NCBI RefSeq assembly: GCF_000190575.1
Contig: NC_015164.1
Coordinates: 3,116,001-3,180,000, forward strand
Source of the DNA: Phocaeicola salanitronis DSM 18170
GTDB lineage: Bacteria; Bacteroidota; Bacteroidia; Bacteroidales; Bacteroidaceae
Reading direction: 5' to 3'
Length of the DNA: 64,000 bases
Each line of letters starts with the position of its first letter. Within the stretch, counting starts at the first letter, position 1. Below, piece after piece: positions 62,430 through 64,000 of the stretch. Position numbers and translations under genes: made by a program. The notes below the pieces were generated by a model that saw nothing but the letters and a program-made list of their open reading frames with translations, did not search any database and was not told where the DNA came from.

Positions 62430-64000
62430 TAAGTAGATAAGGGCGCACGGCGGATGCCTTGGCTCTCGGAGGCGATGAAGGACGTGACAAGCTGCGAAAA
62501 GCCGCGGGGAGGCGCACATGGCCCTTGATCCGCGGATCTCCGAATGGGACAACCCGTCATGCTGAAGGCATGACATCCCGCCTGAGGCGGGAGGCCAACG
62601 CGGGGAACTGAAACATCTTAGTACCCGCAGGAAAAGAAAACAACAGTGATTCCCCCAGTAGCGGCGAGCGAACGGGGAGGAGCCCAAACCGCGCGTGTTA
62701 CGGCACGCGCGGGGTTGAAGGACCGCGACACCGCAAGAAGCAAGGCGAATGGAACGCGCTGGAAAGCGCGGCCGTAGAGCATGAAAGCTGCGTACATGAA
62801 GCCTTGCGAAGCGTAGCGGCATCCTGAGTAGCGCGGGGCACGTGGAACCCTGCGTGAATCTGCCGGGCCCATCCGGCAAGGCTAAATACTCCCGAGAGAC
62901 CGATAGCGAACCAGTACCGTGAGGGAAAGGTGAAAAGCACTTCGGACAGAAGAGTGAAAGAGACCCTGAAACCGTGCGCCTACAAGCGGTCGGAGCACGC
63001 AAGTGTGACGGCGTGCCTTTTGCATAATGAACCTACGAGTTCCCCTGCTTGGCGAGGTTAAGCGCGATAAGGCGCGGAGCCGGAGCGAAAGCGAGTCTGA
63101 AAAGGGCGTCAAGTCATGCGGGGGAGACGCGAAACCAAGTGATCTACCCTTGTCCAGGATGAAGTCCGGGTAACGCCGGATGGAGGTCCGCACCGATAAG
63201 CGTTGAAAAGCTTCCGGATGAGGCGAGGGTAGGAGTGAAAGGCCAATCAAACTTGGAGATAGCTCGTACTCCCCGAAATGCATTTAGGTGCAGCCTCGCG
63301 GTAATTCGGCATGAGGTAGAGCGACTGATAGGATGCGGGGGCTTCACCGCCTGCCAAGTCCTGACAAACTCCGAATGCATGCCGCATGTTCCGCGGGAGT
63401 GAGGGCACGGGTGCTAAGGTCCGTGCCCGAGAGGAGAAGAATCCTGACCGCCGGCTAAGGCCCCGGAGTGGCGCCTGAGTTAATCTAACGAAGTCCGGCC
63501 CCCGAGACAGCTAGGATGTTGGCTTGGAAGCAGCCATTCATTTAAAGAGTGCGTAACAGCTCACTAGTCGAGGTGCCGGGCGTGGATAATAATCGGGTAT
63601 AAGGCGCCCGCCGAAGCCGCGGGATACAGAGTATCGGTAGGGGAGCATTCCATCGGCGCCGAAGGCGCTCCGTAAGGTGCGCTGGAGCTTATGGAAAAGC
63701 AAATGTAGGTATAAGTAACGATAAAGGGGGTGAGAGGCCCCCTCGCCGAAAGACTAAGGTTTCCTGATCAACGCTAATCGGATCAGGGTAAGTCGGGGCC
63801 TAAGGCTCAGCCGCACGGCGAGGCCGATGGACAAACGGTCAACATTCCGTTACTGGCGTCCGGTGTGACGCGGTGACGCGGCTGTGACACTGCCGCCCCC
63901 TGACGGAATAGGGGGTTTAAGGGTGTAGGAGCCGATTCCCGCAGGCAAATCCACGGGAAGATCCGAACCTGAAAGTACGGCGCGCCCTCCGGGGCAAGCC
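62430..64000 (+). rRNA. rrl: 23S ribosomal RNA, 5' part (cut by window edge)
   Basis: Begins near AAGTAGATAAGGGCGCACGG, with GGATGCCTTGGCTCTCGGAG soon after. It runs off the right edge after about 1570 bases. The 5' end is estimated within a few bases. The frames in 60.5-64 kb that could be read as proteins are not genes. Confidence 0.95.

Overview
The window comes from a chromosome of the order Bacteroidales (Bacteroidota). It has a SusC/SusD pair, a hybrid two-component regulator, -7 promoter boxes of the TAnnTTTG type, BACON, fimbrillin-like and smalltalk proteins, a fused FeoA-FeoB, and an rRNA operon with tRNA-Ile and tRNA-Ala in the spacer. I do not assign a genus from the 16S gene by eye.

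Layout. At 1-521 is the start of a metal P-type ATPase that runs off the left edge. From about 0.6 to 12.8 kb is an accessory region: a smalltalk protein, an HU-like protein, a coiled-coil protein, a HigBA toxin-antitoxin pair with a palindromic operator, a BACON lipoprotein and a fimbrillin/LRR/M64 metallopeptidase. It ends with a plus-strand module of small unknown proteins, an SSB-like protein, a Bro/KilAC antirepressor, a BT4734-type primase/helicase and a DUF5675 protein. From 13 to 30.4 kb, after a MaoC protein, is a pectin utilisation locus: hybrid sensor-regulator, GH28 and CE8 on the minus strand, then GH95, SusC, SusD and a DUF5123-like lipoprotein on the plus strand. A GH105 enzyme of the same pathway lies 20 kb away at 50.8-52.1 kb.

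From 30.5 to 60 kb almost everything is on the minus strand. In window order: PAP2 phosphatase, DgkA, exonuclease III and a porin-like protein (one operon); a LysM/periplasmic-binding protein; DapL and DapF (diaminopimelate synthesis); AsnB, GltD and GltB (nitrogen assimilation); a DUF1893 protein; an iron-sulfur aldo/keto reductase and a polyferredoxin; GH105; tRNA-Cys; a second porin-like protein; a small lipoprotein; a TPR sensor with a helix-turn-helix; and a Cys-rich protein with FeoAB (iron uptake). The right end holds a plus-strand rRNA operon: 16S, tRNA-Ile, tRNA-Ala and the start of 23S.

The most striking feature is a dense set of interspersed palindromic repeats from at least eight sequence families. 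They are nested: one palindrome sits in the loop of another, up to three or four layers deep, so overall symmetry is kept. They occupy nearly every gap between genes, including gaps inside likely operons. Two copies lie in frame inside the primase/helicase gene, in linkers between its domains, and several supply the last codons and stop of genes. I consider this the best candidate for an undescribed system: small mobile palindromes that insert at the tips of existing hairpins.
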